Shown here piece after piece: positions 9,254 through 20,218 of a stretch of DNA of 64,000 nt. The stretch is taken from assembly GCA_963777095.1 (NCBI GenBank), contig CAVZOY010000002.1, positions 682,001-746,000 of the forward strand, given 5' to 3'. This stretch comes from CAVZOY01 sp963777095 (lineage in GTDB: Bacteria > Actinomycetota > Actinomycetes > Mycobacteriales > Geodermatophilaceae). Under the pieces are notes generated by a model that made no database searches, was not told the DNA's origin, and saw only the letters and a program-made list of their open reading frames with translations. Each line of letters starts with the position of its first letter. Positions within the stretch are counted from its first letter, which is position 1. The position numbers and the translations under genes were made by a program.

Positions 9254-9753
9254 TTGACCAGCACGGCACTCGACCCGGACCCTGCTCGGGTGACCGATGC
9301 CGAGCCGCGCTGGCTGACCGCCGACGAGATGGCGGCCTGGCTGCCGCTCGTGCGGTTCGTCCACCTGCTGCCGCAGGCGCTGGACCGCCAGCTGCGCGAG
9401 GAGGCCGGGATCAGCCACGTCTACTACCAGATCCTCGCCATGCTCTCCGCCGCGCCGGACGGCCGGATGCGGATGAGCGAGCTGGCGCACGGTCACGAAC
9501 ACGTCCACCTCGCGGCTGTCGCACGCCGTCGCCGCGCTCGAGGAGCGCGGCTGGGTGCGTGCGCAGCTCGTGCGCCACCGACCGGCGCGGCCAGCTGGCC
9601 GAGCTCACCGCCGACGGACGCCGGGAGCTCGAGCGGACGGCGCCCGGCCACGTCGACGAGGTGCGCCGGCGGGTGTTCGACGTGCTCTCCGACGACGAGG
9701 TCGTCCAGCTGCGGGCGCTCGCGGAGAAGCTGAGCGCCGCCGCCGGGGACTGA
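9254..9753 (+). CDS. MarR family transcriptional regulator, frame broken twice
   Basis: Winged-helix dimeric repressor of about 165 residues after repair. N-terminal helix LPLVRFVHLLPQALDRQL, ISHVYYQILAMLSAAP before the recognition helix, then STSRLSHAVAALEERGWV, and the wing CATDRRGQLAELTADGR are all MarR-like. Two single extra bases, near 9493 and 9570, are needed to join the three frame segments. The TTG start has GGAG about 9 bases upstream. It sits directly behind ribA. The palindrome at 8499-8514 over the operon promoter is a likely autoregulatory target. MarR proteins of this group usually answer to small phenolic or oxidative ligands; the ligand here is unknown. Confidence 0.85.
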
Positions 9754-9803
9754 TCCGCGACCCTTCCTCTGCGCCCTCGGCGCGCGTAGCGTCGGCGGCC
9801 ACT

Positions 9804-10223
9804 GTGCACTGGCTCACCGTCGAGGTCTTCGACGGCGACCGACCCGTCGCGGGTCTCTCGGCCGCCGGGTGGGCGCGCGCGTGGCACGACCGGATCGTCG
9901 AGGCCGCGGTGACCGGCGGCGCCGTCTTCTGGGACGAGCACGAGCACTCCTGGGGCGTCGTCCTGGAGTTCACCTTCGGGGACGAGCAGCGGCGCGACGC
10001 CTTCCGCGACTCACCGCTGCTGCGGGCCGCGCTCGACGCCGTCCCGGACCCGGTATCCGGCGTGCTGGTCTATCCGCACCGCGGTGGCGGCACCGGCATC
10101 CGGGAGCCGCACCGGCCGCGTCCGCTCGTGCAGGGCGGCGCCGCGGCGTTGCCGGAACCGGAACCCGACGTGCTGCTGCGCGGCGGGAACCCGTTCTCGG
10201 GGCCGTACGTCTCCGTCGCCTGA
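9804..10223 (+). CDS. Hypothetical protein
   Basis: I do not recognise this protein. It has 139 residues, no membrane segment and no cysteine. The first half looks like a small alpha/beta domain (VHWLTVEVFDGD, AWHDRIVEAAVTGGA, WGVVLEFTFGDEQRRDAF), with a proposed strand-helix rhythm resembling dimeric alpha-beta barrel proteins. The C-terminal 40 residues are Pro/Gly-rich and probably disordered. The GTG start is chosen because protein-like sequence begins there; no Shine-Dalgarno is obvious. It follows marR by 50 bp on the same strand and converges on the SDR gene, with only 11 bp between their stops. Confidence 0.65.
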   Translation: MHWLTVEVFDGDRPVAGLSAAGWARAWHDRIVEAAVTGGAVFWDEHEHSWGVVLEFTFGDEQRRDAFRDSPLLRAALDAVPDPVSGVLVYPHRGGGTGIREPHRPRPLVQGGAAALPEPEPDVLLRGGNPFSGPYVSVA

Positions 10224-10234
10224 GCGGTACCGGC

Positions 10235-11005
10235 TCAGCTGGTGAGCAGCCCGCCCTCGACGGCGAGCGTCGTGCCGGTGACGTAGCCGCCGGCGTCGCT
10301 GGCCAGGAAGATCAGCGCCGCCGACAGCTCGTCCGGGTCGCCCGGCCGGCCGACGAGCACGCGGCTCAGCTGCGCCTGCAGGTAGCCCTCGGGGTAGGTG
10401 TCGGTCATCTCGGAGGTGAAGAAGCCGGGCGCCAGCGCGTTCACCCGGATGCCCTTGCGGCCGGTCCACTGCTGCGCGAGGTCGCGGGTCAGCCCGATCA
10501 GGCCCGCCTTCGACGCCGCGTACGCGGCCTGCGGCAGTCCGGCCGTGGTCAGCCCCAGCACGCTGGAGATGTTGATGATCGAGCTGCCCGGCTGCATCAC
10601 CCGGGCGCAGGCCTGCGCCATCCAGTAGCAGCCGTTGAGGTTCACGTCGATCACCGAGCGGAACTGCTCCGGCGTCTCGCGGGTCGCCGGCACGGCGGTG
10701 CCGATGCCGGCGTTGTTGACCAGGATGTCGACCCGGCCGAACTCGGCCATGGCGGCGTCGACGAGCGCCTGGCACGAGGCCGGGTCGGCGACGTCGGTGC
10801 GCACGGGAATCGCCCGCCGTCCGGCGTCCTCGACCACCTGCCGCGTCTCGGCGAGCCGCTCCTCGCGCCGGGCACCCAGGGCGACGTCGGCCCCCGCCTC
10901 CGCCAGCGCCCGGGCGAAGTGCACGCCGAGCCCGGACGACGCCCCGGTCACGACGGCGACCTTTCCGTCGAGGCGGAACAGGTCCAGGATCGTGCGGCCG
11001 CTCAT
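10235..11005 (-). CDS. SDR family oxidoreductase
   Basis: NAD(P)-dependent short-chain dehydrogenase/reductase of 256 residues, the classical length. The Rossmann motif TGASSGLG (about 20-27), the NNAG motif (about 97-100), catalytic Ser in ISSVLG, YAASK with the Tyr and Lys, and a C-terminal SDAGGYVTGTTLAVEGG are all present. The ARREERL segment after the second strand favours NADPH. Substrate cannot be told from sequence; FabG-like and gluconate-dehydrogenase-like enzymes share this pattern. It lies 23 bp downstream of the ABC-F gene on the same strand and may be cotranscribed with it. Confidence 0.9.
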   Translation of the reverse strand: MSGRTILDLFRLDGKVAVVTGASSGLGVHFARALAEAGADVALGARREERLAETRQVVEDAGRRAIPVRTDVADPASCQALVDAAMAEFGRVDILVNNAGIGTAVPATRETPEQFRSVIDVNLNGCYWMAQACARVMQPGSSIINISSVLGLTTAGLPQAAYAASKAGLIGLTRDLAQQWTGRKGIRVNALAPGFFTSEMTDTYPEGYLQAQLSRVLVGRPGDPDELSAALIFLASDAGGYVTGTTLAVEGGLLTS

Positions 11006-11028
11006 CCCGCCACCCTCGCAGACGGCGC

Positions 11029-12668
<1,640 letters not shown>

Positions 12669-12726
12669 AGGACACCAGAGTGCCAAGCCGCACGGCGTCG
12701 GCGCGAACCGGTTTCCGGCGCGCCGC

Positions 12727-13797
12727 TCAGTCGTCGCGCTCGTCCTCCTCGAGGACGTCGTCGGCCAGCTCGTCGAGCATCGTCTCGAAGGCGTTGTCCT
12801 CCTCCGCCCCGGGACGACGGCGCACCAGCCACGGCTGGAGGTGGTCGTAGCCGCGCACCGACACCCGGCGCAGCGGCCGCACCCGGTAGGCCGGCAGCCG
12901 GCGCAGCCGCCGGGCGAGCTCGCGGTCGACCAGCACGGTGCCCGGCCGGGCGATCGACGTCAGCCGGCTGGCCAGGTTGACCACCGGCGAGTAGACGTCG
13001 CCGAGCCGGGTCAGCACCGCGCCGTAGGCGAGGCCGGTGCGCAGCGGGGGGCGGTCCTCGGCGGCCCACACCTCGGGCAGCTCCAGCCCGATGTCCACGG
13101 CGTCCGTGGCCGAGGCCGCGGTGAACAGCACGCCGTCCCCGACCGTCTTGACCACCCGGCCGGTGTGCCGGGCGATCACCTCGGCGGCGGCGCTCTCGAA
13201 GTCCTCGACCATCGCGCCCAGCTCGCGGCCGCCCATGCCGCGCGAGCGCGAGGTGTAGCCCACCAGGTCGGCGAAGCCGACCGCGAGTTCCCGGCGATCG
13301 GCCGGTCCGGCCACCGTCAGCAGGCGGTCGGCGTTGGCGGCCAGGTGCCGCCGCCAGACGTAGTCGTGCACCGACTGCAGCAGCGGCAGCAGCGTGCGGG
13401 CTGCCTCGACCGCCTCGTCCGGGCCGACCGCCGGCCGGTCGTCGCCCTCGCGTCGGCTGAGGACGTCGGCCAGGAGGTCGGTCTGCCAGTCGGCCAGCCG
13501 GGACAGCGACTGGCCCATCGCACGGGCTATCGACGCCTCGGTCTCCGGTCCGACGAACCCCGAGCCGATGAGGTCCGAGAGGACGCCGAGCGCGGCGATG
13601 TCGGCGTCGGTGAACAGCGGTTCGTCGTCCGCGGCGTCCGCGAAGCCGAGCGCCCGCCACAGCCGTTGCGTCCGCTCCGGCGGCATGCCGGCGCGCGCGG
13701 CGACCTCGAGTCGGGTCCACCGGCGCGGGCCGCCGAGCAGCAGCCGCTCCAGTTCGTCGCGGGCCTCGGGGCCCGGGCGGTCCCCCGGGTCGTCCAT
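12727..13797 (-). CDS. Class III adenylate cyclase with N-terminal regulatory domain
   Basis: Makes cAMP from ATP. The 356-residue protein resembles mycobacterial Rv1264-type cyclases: an N-terminal alpha-helical regulatory domain (1-170, with a MerR-like RLEVAARAGM segment) and a C-terminal catalytic domain. Catalytic features are VGFADLVGYT (metal Asp), VVKTVGDGVLF (Lys for adenine, second metal Asp) and GDVYSPVVNLASRL (Asp for adenine, Asn and Arg for the transition state), so activity is expected. No membrane segment, so it is soluble. It begins 5 bp after the universal stress protein gene and is probably cotranscribed. In the Rv1264 group the N-domain senses pH; whether this one does is unknown. 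Confidence 0.87.
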   Translation of the reverse strand: MDDPGDRPGPEARDELERLLLGGPRRWTRLEVAARAGMPPERTQRLWRALGFADAADDEPLFTDADIAALGVLSDLIGSGFVGPETEASIARAMGQSLSRLADWQTDLLADVLSRREGDDRPAVGPDEAVEAARTLLPLLQSVHDYVWRRHLAANADRLLTVAGPADRRELAVGFADLVGYTSRSRGMGGRELGAMVEDFESAAAEVIARHTGRVVKTVGDGVLFTAASATDAVDIGLELPEVWAAEDRPPLRTGLAYGAVLTRLGDVYSPVVNLASRLTSIARPGTVLVDRELARRLRRLPAYRVRPLRRVSVRGYDHLQPWLVRRRPGAEEDNAFETMLDELADDVLEEDERDD

Positions 13798-13802
13798 CGA
13801 CG

Positions 13803-14261
13803 TCAGCCGGTGGTGTGCACGACCAGGACGTCGACGTCCGACCGCCGGGTCGCGTCGGCCGGCACCGACCCCAGCAGCCGGCCCTTGACGCTGTTGAGGC
13901 CCCGATTGCCGACGACGAGCAGGTCGGCGCGCTCGCGACGGACGACGTCGAGCAGCACCTCGACCGGCGAACCGGCGACGGCCACGGCCCTGACGTCCCC
14001 CGCCCCGGCCTTGCGAGCCTGGTCCGCCGCGGCGGACGCCGTGTTCTCGGCCGGTGTCGACCCCGTGACCTGGTACGCCTCGGCGCCGAGGGTGTCCTGG
14101 GCGCGGGCGAGGTCGCGGTCGTCGCCATCGGTCGGCAGGTAGGCGCAGACGACGACCAGCGAGGCACCGGCCGCCCCGGCCAGGGCGCCGGCACGGGCAA
14201 CGGCGCGCAGGGACGAGTCCGAGCCGTCGGTGCCGACGACCACGGTGCGGTAGGCGCCCAT
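13803..14261 (-). CDS. Universal stress protein (UspA family)
   Basis: Single-domain USP of 152 residues. It starts with YRTVVVGTDGSDSSLRA and ends with the nucleotide-binding pattern VVGNRGLNSVKGRLLGSVPADATR, a G-x2-G-x9-GS arrangement typical of ATP-binding USPs. A GGAGGA site precedes the ATG. It is the first gene of a pair with the adenylate cyclase, 5 bp apart; some actinobacterial USPs bind cAMP, so a functional link to the cyclase is plausible but not shown. Confidence 0.92.
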   Translation of the reverse strand: MGAYRTVVVGTDGSDSSLRAVARAGALAGAAGASLVVVCAYLPTDGDDRDLARAQDTLGAEAYQVTGSTPAENTASAAADQARKAGAGDVRAVAVAGSPVEVLLDVVRRERADLLVVGNRGLNSVKGRLLGSVPADATRRSDVDVLVVHTTG

Positions 14262-14509
14262 GCGGTGTCCTTCCTCCCGGGCCGGCCGCTCGCCGGCGGG
14301 GCGCGGACACGGGCGGCCCGCGGCCGAACTGTATGTGACCCCCGGTACCGGGTGTGCCGAGGGTCACGCGATCGAGGGGCAGATCCGCGACTCGCCGCAC
14401 CCGCTTCCGTTCCACCACCGTGCCGCGTGCGCTTGCATGGCGGAAGCCCCAGAGAGCCTGCCCCCGAGGAGCGATCATCGCCGCCCATCCCGCCCCGCGC
14501 GTCGATCCC

Positions 14510-15448
14510 GTGCGGATCGACGTCCGGAGCCTGCACAAGTCCTTCGGCTCCGTCCGGGCGGTGTCGGACCTCGACTTCACGGTCGAGCCCGGCTCGGTGA
14601 CGGGCTTCCTCGGCCCCAACGGCGCCGGCAAGACGACGACGTTGCGCATGGTGCTCGGCCTCGAGCGCCCCGACGCCGGCACCGCCACCTTCGACGAGCG
14701 GACCTACGCGCAGCTCTCGGCCCCCGTCCGCACGGTCGGCGCGGTGCTGGAGACGGCCTTCCACCCCGGGCGCACCGGCCGCAACCACCTGCGGGTCTAC
14801 TGCCGCGCCGCCGGCCTGTCGCTGACCCGCGCTGACGAGACGCTCGCCCAGGTGGGGCTCGCCGACGCCGGCAACCGGCGGGCGGGCACCTACTCGCTCG
14901 GCATGCGGCAGCGGCTGGCCCTGGCCACCGCGCTGCTCGGCGACCCGTCGGTGCTCGTCCTCGACGAGCCGGCGAACGGCTTGGACCCCGAGGGCATCCA
15001 CTGGCTGCGCGGGTTCCTCCGCTACCTCGCCCACGACGAGGGCCGCACGGTCCTCGTCTCCAGTCACCTGCTGTCGGAGATGGAGCAGACCGCCGACCGG
15101 GTCGTCATCATCGGCGCGGGACGGCTGGTGCGGGAGGGCTCGATCGCCGAGCTGCGGTCCGAGTCCTCGGGCGCCGTCGTCGTGCGCAGTCCGGACGCCG
15201 ACCGTCTCGCAAGCGTGCTGCGGGCCGGAGGGCTGACCGCCACCTCCGCCGACGGCGGGCTGCTCACCGTCGCCGACGCGACCCCCGCCGAGGTCGGCGC
15301 CCACGCGTTCGCCGCCGGTGTCGAGCTGCACGAGCTGCGGGCCGAGACCAGCGGCCTCGAGGACCTGTACTTCCGGCTCACGGCAGGCCAGGAGCAGTTC
15401 GCCGCCGAGCACGTGGCACCCACGACCTCTGGGGAGACCGCCCGATGA
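14510..15448 (+). CDS. ABC transporter ATP-binding protein
   Basis: ATPase of an ABC-2 type exporter. 312 residues: Walker A GPNGAGKTT (about 40), signature YSLGMRQRLALA, Walker B VLVLDEPANGLDPEG, H-loop SSHLLSEME, then an extra C-terminal domain of about 80 residues as in antibiotic or bacteriocin exporters of the CcmA type. The GTG at 14510 begins the conserved region, but there is no ribosome binding site near it. An upstream in-frame start is possible: GAGGAG at 14465-14470 precedes an unusual ATC codon. The permease gene follows with an ATGA overlap. Substrate unknown. Confidence 0.87.
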   Translation: MRIDVRSLHKSFGSVRAVSDLDFTVEPGSVTGFLGPNGAGKTTTLRMVLGLERPDAGTATFDERTYAQLSAPVRTVGAVLETAFHPGRTGRNHLRVYCRAAGLSLTRADETLAQVGLADAGNRRAGTYSLGMRQRLALATALLGDPSVLVLDEPANGLDPEGIHWLRGFLRYLAHDEGRTVLVSSHLLSEMEQTADRVVIIGAGRLVREGSIAELRSESSGAVVVRSPDADRLASVLRAGGLTATSADGGLLTVADATPAEVGAHAFAAGVELHELRAETSGLEDLYFRLTAGQEQFAAEHVAPTTSGETAR

Positions 15449-16200
15449 CCGCCCTCGTCCGCGCCGAGTGGACCAAGCTCTTCACCACCCGCGTGTGGCT
15501 GGGACTGCTCCTCGGCGCCTGCGTGATGGTCGCCGGATTCACGGTGCTGCTCACCGCGTTCGCCGGGGACCCGGAGTCGGGACTCCCCCCGGTGGGCAGC
15601 GAGCTCTACGAGGAACTGGCCTTCGCCACGGCCGCGAACGTCGTGGTCCTGTTCATCATCCTGGGGATCATCGGGATGACCCAGGAGTACCGGCATCGGA
15701 CGGCCACCCCGACGTTCCTGACGACGCCCAAGCGGGGCCGGGTGGTGATTGCCAAGCTGCTCGCCTACGCACTGGCGGCCGTGCCGCTGGCGCTGGTCGT
15801 GCTCGCGGTCAACGTCCTGGTCGTCTACATCCACGCCGGGGCTCGCGGCGCGGCCCCGGAGCTGACCGGGGACAACCTGCGCGTGCTCGCGAGCAGCGGA
15901 CTGGCGCTGGTCGTCTACGCCGTCATCGGAGTCGGCATCGGCGCGCTGCTGCGCAACCAGGTCGGGGCCATCGTCGGCGCGCTGGTCTACCTGTTCGTCG
16001 TCGAGCCGATCATCCGGCAGATCCCGGCCACCGCACCCGCCTACAAGTGGATGCCAGGCGGCGCCCTCGAGGCACTGACCGCCACCTTCCAGGGGCCCGA
16101 CCTGCTCGAGCCGTGGCAGGGCGGGCTCCTGCTGCTCGCCTACGGTCTCGTCGCCGCCCTCCTCGGCACCGTCCTGGCGGTCCGTCGCGACGTCGTCTGA
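15445..16200 (+). CDS. ABC-2 type transporter permease
   Basis: Membrane partner of the upstream ATPase. 251 residues with six hydrophobic segments: an N-terminal one after AEWTKLFTTR, then segments around FIILGIIGMTQEY, AAVPLALVVLAVNVLVVY, LALVVYAVIGVGIGALL, VGALVYLFVVEPII and GGLLLLAYGLVAALLGTV. The EYRHRTATPTFLTTP segment between segments two and three is typical of ABC-2 permeases, where it contacts the ATPase. The start codon overlaps the ATPase stop as ATGA, indicating translational coupling. A stem-loop repeat follows the stop immediately and probably ends the transcript. Confidence 0.87.
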   Translation: MTALVRAEWTKLFTTRVWLGLLLGACVMVAGFTVLLTAFAGDPESGLPPVGSELYEELAFATAANVVVLFIILGIIGMTQEYRHRTATPTFLTTPKRGRVVIAKLLAYALAAVPLALVVLAVNVLVVYIHAGARGAAPELTGDNLRVLASSGLALVVYAVIGVGIGALLRNQVGAIVGALVYLFVVEPIIRQIPATAPAYKWMPGGALEALTATFQGPDLLEPWQGGLLLLAYGLVAALLGTVLAVRRDVV

Positions 16201-16258
16201 AAGAGGACCCCTGCCCCCCGCCACTCGCAGGCTCGCGGCGGGACCCTGCAGGGGGCCG
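16201..16258 (+). repeat. Intergenic stem-loop repeat, copy 1 (terminator-like)
   Basis: Begins right after the permease stop with AAGAGGACCCCTGCCCCCC and folds as CCCCTGC...GCAGGGG with an inner CCCGCC/GGCGGG stem. Related copies follow the stop codons of sodN (25249) and the HAD phosphatase gene (30609). The position directly behind stop codons suggests transcription termination or mRNA 3'-end protection. Confidence 0.75.
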
Positions 16259-16394
16259 ACAAGAGGGGTTGTGGGCGAGACCTGACGGCAGCCGCGGGGT
16301 CCGATCGGCACAGGTCGACGGGCGTAGACTCCACCCCTGGTCCAAGCCGTGCGCACACCTGCGCAGCACCGACACGAAGAAGGCATCCGACCTC

Positions 16395-19300
16395 GTGGCA
16401 AGCGTGAGTTCTTCCCGGCCGTCCCCCCAGAACCCTTCGGTATCGGGCTTCGGCACGAACGAGTGGCTGGTCGAGGAGATGTACCAGCAGTACCTCGCCG
16501 ACCCGGGCAGCGTCGACCAGGCGTGGCACGAGTTCTTCGCCGACTACCGCCCCGGCAGCCCCGTGGCCGCCAGCGCCGACCGTGAGGCCGGGCCCACGTC
16601 GTCCGACGGCCCGGCGCCCGCGCCGTCCGGCACCCCTTCGGGCAATCCGCTCGCCACCAGCGGCCGCCGGGCCGACTCCTCCGGCAACGGCTCCGCCCCC
16701 GCGGCGTCGCAGCCCGCCGCGCCCGCTCCCGCGCCGGAGAAGGACAGCAGCTCCAACGGCGCCGCCCCGGCCCCCGCTGCCCCGAAGCCGCAGCCGGCGG
16801 CGAAGGCCCCGGCGCCGAAGAGCGCGCCGGCCACCGGCGACGGCGAGGGCCCGAAGTCGACGCCGCTGCGCGGTGCCGCAGCCGCCGTCGTCAAGAACAT
16901 GAACGCCTCGCTGACCGTGCCGACGGCCACCAGCGTGCGCGCCGTGCCGGCCAAGCTGCTGGGCGACAACCGCATCGTCATCAACAACCACCTGGCCCGC
17001 GCCCGCGGCGGCAAGGTGTCGTTCACGCACCTGATCGGCTATGCGCTGGTCCGGGCGCTCGACGACTTCCCGAACATGAACAACGCGTTCGCCGAGGTCG
17101 ACGGCAAGCCGACCCTGGTGCAGCCGGAGCACGTCAACTTCGGCCTGGCGATCGACCTGCCCAAGCCCGACGGCTCGCGCTCCCTGGTCGTGGCGTCCAT
17201 CAAGGGCGCCGAGCAGATGGACTTCGCCCAGTTCTGGGGCGCCTACGAGGACATCATCCGGCGCGCCCGCAACGGCAAGCTGACGATGGACGACTTCACC
17301 GGCACCACCGTCAGCCTGACGAACCCGGGCACGATCGGCACCAACCACTCGGTGCCGCGGCTGACCGCCGGCCAGGGCGCGATCATCGGCGTGGGCGCCA
17401 TGGAGTACCCGGCCGAGTTCCAGGGGATGAACCCCGACGCGCTCACCGAGATGGCCGTCTCGAAGATCATCACGCTGACCTCGACCTACGACCACCGGAT
17501 CATCCAGGGCGCCGAGTCCGGCGACTTCCTGCGCCGCATCCACGGCCTCCTGCTCGGTCAGGACGGCTTCTACGACGAGGTCTTCCGCTCGCTGCGGATC
17601 CCCTACACGCCGGTGCGCTGGATGCCCGACGTCCGGATCAGCCACGAGGGCGAGATCGACAAGGAAGCCCGGGTCATCGAGGTCATCGAGGCCTACCGGC
17701 GCAACGGCCACCTGATGGCCGATACCGACCCGCTCGAGTACCGGGTGCGCAACCACCCCGACCTCGACATCCTCGAGCACCACCTGACGCTGTGGGACCT
17801 CGACCGCAAGTTCCCGGTCGGCGGCTTCGCGGGCGAGCAGCTGATGGCGCTGCGCGACATCCTCGGCGTCCTGCGCAACTCCTACTGCCGCACGGTCGGC
17901 GTGGAGTACATGCACATCACCGACCCCGAGGAGCGCGAGTGGCTCCAGCAGCGGGTCGAGGTCAAGCACGACCGCCCCGACCGGGAGAAGCAGAAGCACG
18001 TCCTCGGCCGGCTCAACGCCGCCGAGGCGTTCGAGACCTTCCTGCAGACCAAGTACGTCGGCCAGAAGCGGTTCAGCCTCGAGGGCGGCGAGTCGGTCAT
18101 CCCGATCCTCGACGAGGTCCTCATCTCCGCGACCGAGAACGGCCTCGACGAGGTCGCGATCGGCATGGCGCACCGCGGCCGGCTCAACATCCTGGCCAAC
18201 GTGCTCGGCAAGAGCTACGCCAAGATCTTCGGTGAGTTCGAGGGCAACATCGACCCCGGCACCGTCCAGGGCTCCGGTGACGTCAAGTACCACCTGGGCG
18301 CCGAGGGCACCTTCCGCAACCCGTTCAAGGACGGCGCCGAGATCGCCGTCTCGCTGGCCAGCAACCCGTCGCACCTCGAGACCGTCAACCCGGTGCTCGA
18401 GGGCATCGCGCGGGCCAAGCAGGACATGATCGACAAGGGCGAGGCCGGCTTCACCGTGCTGCCCGTTCTGCTGCACGGCGACTCGGCCTTCGCCGGCCAG
18501 GGCGTCGTCGCCGAGACGCTGAACCTGTCGCAGCTGCGCGGCTACCGCACCGGCGGCACCGTGCACGTCGTCATCAACAACCAGGTCGGCTTCACCACCT
18601 CGCCGGCCGCCGCGCGGTCGAGCCTCTACTCGACCGACGTGGCGCGGATGATCGGCGCGCCGGTCTTCCACGTGAACGGCGACGACCCCGAGGCGTGCGT
18701 GAGAGTGGCCCACCTCGCGGTCGAGTACCGGCAGGCGTTCAAGAAGGACGTCGTCATCGACCTCGTCTGCTACCGCCGGCGCGGGCACAACGAGGGCGAC
18801 GACCCCTCGATGACCCAGCCCGAGATGTACGACATCATCGATCGCAAGCGCTCGGTGCGAAAGCTCTACACCGAGGCGCTGGTCGGCCGCGGCGACATCA
18901 CGCTGCAGGAGGCCGAGGAGGCGCTCAAGGACTACCGCGAGCAGCTCGAGCGCGCCTTCTCCGAGACGCACGACGCCAAGGACAACTCCAAGCCCGAGCC
19001 GGTCATGGACCCGCGCACGGCCGAGCAGTCGACGGTGCGGACGGCGATCACCCCCGAGGTGCTCAAGGCGATCGGCGACGCGCACGTCTCCCTGCCGCCG
19101 GAGTTCACCCCGCACCCGAAGCTGCAGCGCATGCTCGAGAAGCGCGCCGCGATGGTGACCGAGGGCGACGTCGACTGGGCCATGGGCGAGCTGCTGGCCT
19201 TCGGCTCGCTGCTCATGGACGGCGTGCCCGTGCGCCTGGCCGGGCAGGACTCCCGCCGCGGCACGTTCGTGCAGCGGCACTCGGTGCTCATCGACCGGCG

Positions 19301-20207
19301 GACCGGCGCCGAGTACACGCCGCTGTCGCACCTGTCGGAGGACCAGGCGAAGTTCTTCGTCTACGACTCGCTGCTGTCGGAGTACGCGGCGCTCGGCTTC
19401 GAGTACGGCTACTCGGTGGCCAATCCCAAGGCGCTGGTGCTGTGGGAGGCCCAGTTCGGCGACTTCGTCGACGGCGCGCAGATGGTCATCGACGAGTTCA
19501 TCAGCTCCGGCGAGGCCAAGTGGGGCCAGCGCTCCGGCGTCGTCCTGCTGCTGCCGCACGGTCTCGAGGGCCAGGGCCCCGACCACTCCAGCGGCCGCAT
19601 CGAGCGGTTCCTGCAGATGTGTGCTGAGAACAACATGACCATCGCCAACTGCACGACGCCGGGCAACTACTTCCACCTGCTCCGCCGGCAGGCGCTCTCC
19701 GACGTGCACCGGCCGCTGGTCGTGTTCACGCCGAAGTCGTTGCTGCGGGCCAAGGCGGCGGTCAGCCCCGTCTCCGACTTCACCGACCACAACTTCCGAC
19801 CGGTGCTCCCCGACCCGGGCGTCGGCGGGCAACCGCTGGACGGCGGCGCCGTCCGCCGCGTGCTGCTGTGCAGCGGCAAGGTCGCCTACGACCTCATCGC
19901 CCAGCGGGAGAAGGAGGGCCGCTCCGACACCGCGATCGTCCGGGTCGAGCAGCTCTACCCGCTGGCCGCCCAGTCGATCCGCGAGGCGCTGGACCACTAC
20001 CCGAATGCGGACGACCTGGTGTGGGTGCAGGAGGAGCCGGCGAACATGGGCGCCTGGCAGTTCATGGCCTGCAACCTGCCCGACGCCCTCGACGGCCGCA
20101 CGCTGCGCCGGGTCAGCCGGCGCGCGTCGGCGAGCCCGGCCGTGGGGTCGGCCAAGATCCATGAGGTCGAGCAGCGCGAGCTCGTCGCGCAGGCCCTCGC
20201 CGACTGA
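16395..20207 (+). CDS. kgd: Multifunctional 2-oxoglutarate decarboxylase/dehydrogenase (Kgd/SucA)
   Basis: TCA-cycle enzyme combining E1o and E2o domains; with lipoamide dehydrogenase and an E2 partner it forms succinyl-CoA, and it can also release succinic semialdehyde. 1270 residues, close to the mycobacterial enzyme. Order: a short E1 N-terminal helix (NEWLVEEMYQQYLADP), an Ala/Pro/Ser-rich linker (60-150), the acyltransferase domain (about 155-400, with YDHRIIQGAESGDFLRR), then the thiamin-diphosphate E1 domain (MAHRGRLNILANVLGK, GDSAFAGQGVVAET) and the C-terminal domain ending VGSAKIHEVEQRELVAQAL. There is no lipoyl domain, as usual for this fusion. The GTG at 16395 has AGAAGG 12 bases upstream; GTG at 16404 is possible. 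The frame is intact over 3.8 kb. Confidence 0.97.
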   Translation: MASVSSSRPSPQNPSVSGFGTNEWLVEEMYQQYLADPGSVDQAWHEFFADYRPGSPVAASADREAGPTSSDGPAPAPSGTPSGNPLATSGRRADSSGNGSAPAASQPAAPAPAPEKDSSSNGAAPAPAAPKPQPAAKAPAPKSAPATGDGEGPKSTPLRGAAAAVVKNMNASLTVPTATSVRAVPAKLLGDNRIVINNHLARARGGKVSFTHLIGYALVRALDDFPNMNNAFAEVDGKPTLVQPEHVNFGLAIDLPKPDGSRSLVVASIKGAEQMDFAQFWGAYEDIIRRARNGKLTMDDFTGTTVSLTNPGTIGTNHSVPRLTAGQGAIIGVGAMEYPAEFQGMNPDALTEMAVSKIITLTSTYDHRIIQGAESGDFLRRIHGLLLGQDGFYDEVFRSLRIPYTPVRWMPDVRISHEGEIDKEARVIEVIEAYRRNGHLMADTDPLEYRVRNHPDLDILEHHLTLWDLDRKFPVGGFAGEQLMALRDILGVLRNSYCRTVGVEYMHITDPEEREWLQQRVEVKHDRPDREKQKHVLGRLNAAEAFETFLQTKYVGQKRFSLEGGESVIPILDEVLISATENGLDEVAIGMAHRGRLNILANVLGKSYAKIFGEFEGNIDPGTVQGSGDVKYHLGAEGTFRNPFKDGAEIAVSLASNPSHLETVNPVLEGIARAKQDMIDKGEAGFTVLPVLLHGDSAFAGQGVVAETLNLSQLRGYRTGGTVHVVINNQVGFTTSPAAARSSLYSTDVARMIGAPVFHVNGDDPEACVRVAHLAVEYRQAFKKDVVIDLVCYRRRGHNEGDDPSMTQPEMYDIIDRKRSVRKLYTEALVGRGDITLQEAEEALKDYREQLERAFSETHDAKDNSKPEPVMDPRTAEQSTVRTAITPEVLKAIGDAHVSLPPEFTPHPKLQRMLEKRAAMVTEGDVDWAMGELLAFGSLLMDGVPVRLAGQDSRRGTFVQRHSVLIDRRTGAEYTPLSHLSEDQAKFFVYDSLLSEYAALGFEYGYSVANPKALVLWEAQFGDFVDGAQMVIDEFISSGEAKWGQRSGVVLLLPHGLEGQGPDHSSGRIERFLQMCAENNMTIANCTTPGNYFHLLRRQALSDVHRPLVVFTPKSLLRAKAAVSPVSDFTDHNFRPVLPDPGVGGQPLDGGAVRRVLLCSGKVAYDLIAQREKEGRSDTAIVRVEQLYPLAAQSIREALDHYPNADDLVWVQEEPANMGAWQFMACNLPDALDGRTLRRVSRRASASPAVGSAKIHEVEQRELVAQALAD

Positions 20208-20218
20208 GCGGGGCCCGC

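Noticed and set aside
10011..10775. Extra proteins antisense or out of frame to the SDR and ABC-F genes
   Set aside because: They are Arg/Gly-rich shadow frames typical of GC-rich DNA and show no motif or ribosome binding site.
16140..20162. A 1,340-codon open frame antisense to kgd
   Set aside because: It is a mirror of the strong GC bias in the third codon position of kgd. Its product is low in complexity, has no family match I can see, and kgd itself is beyond doubt.
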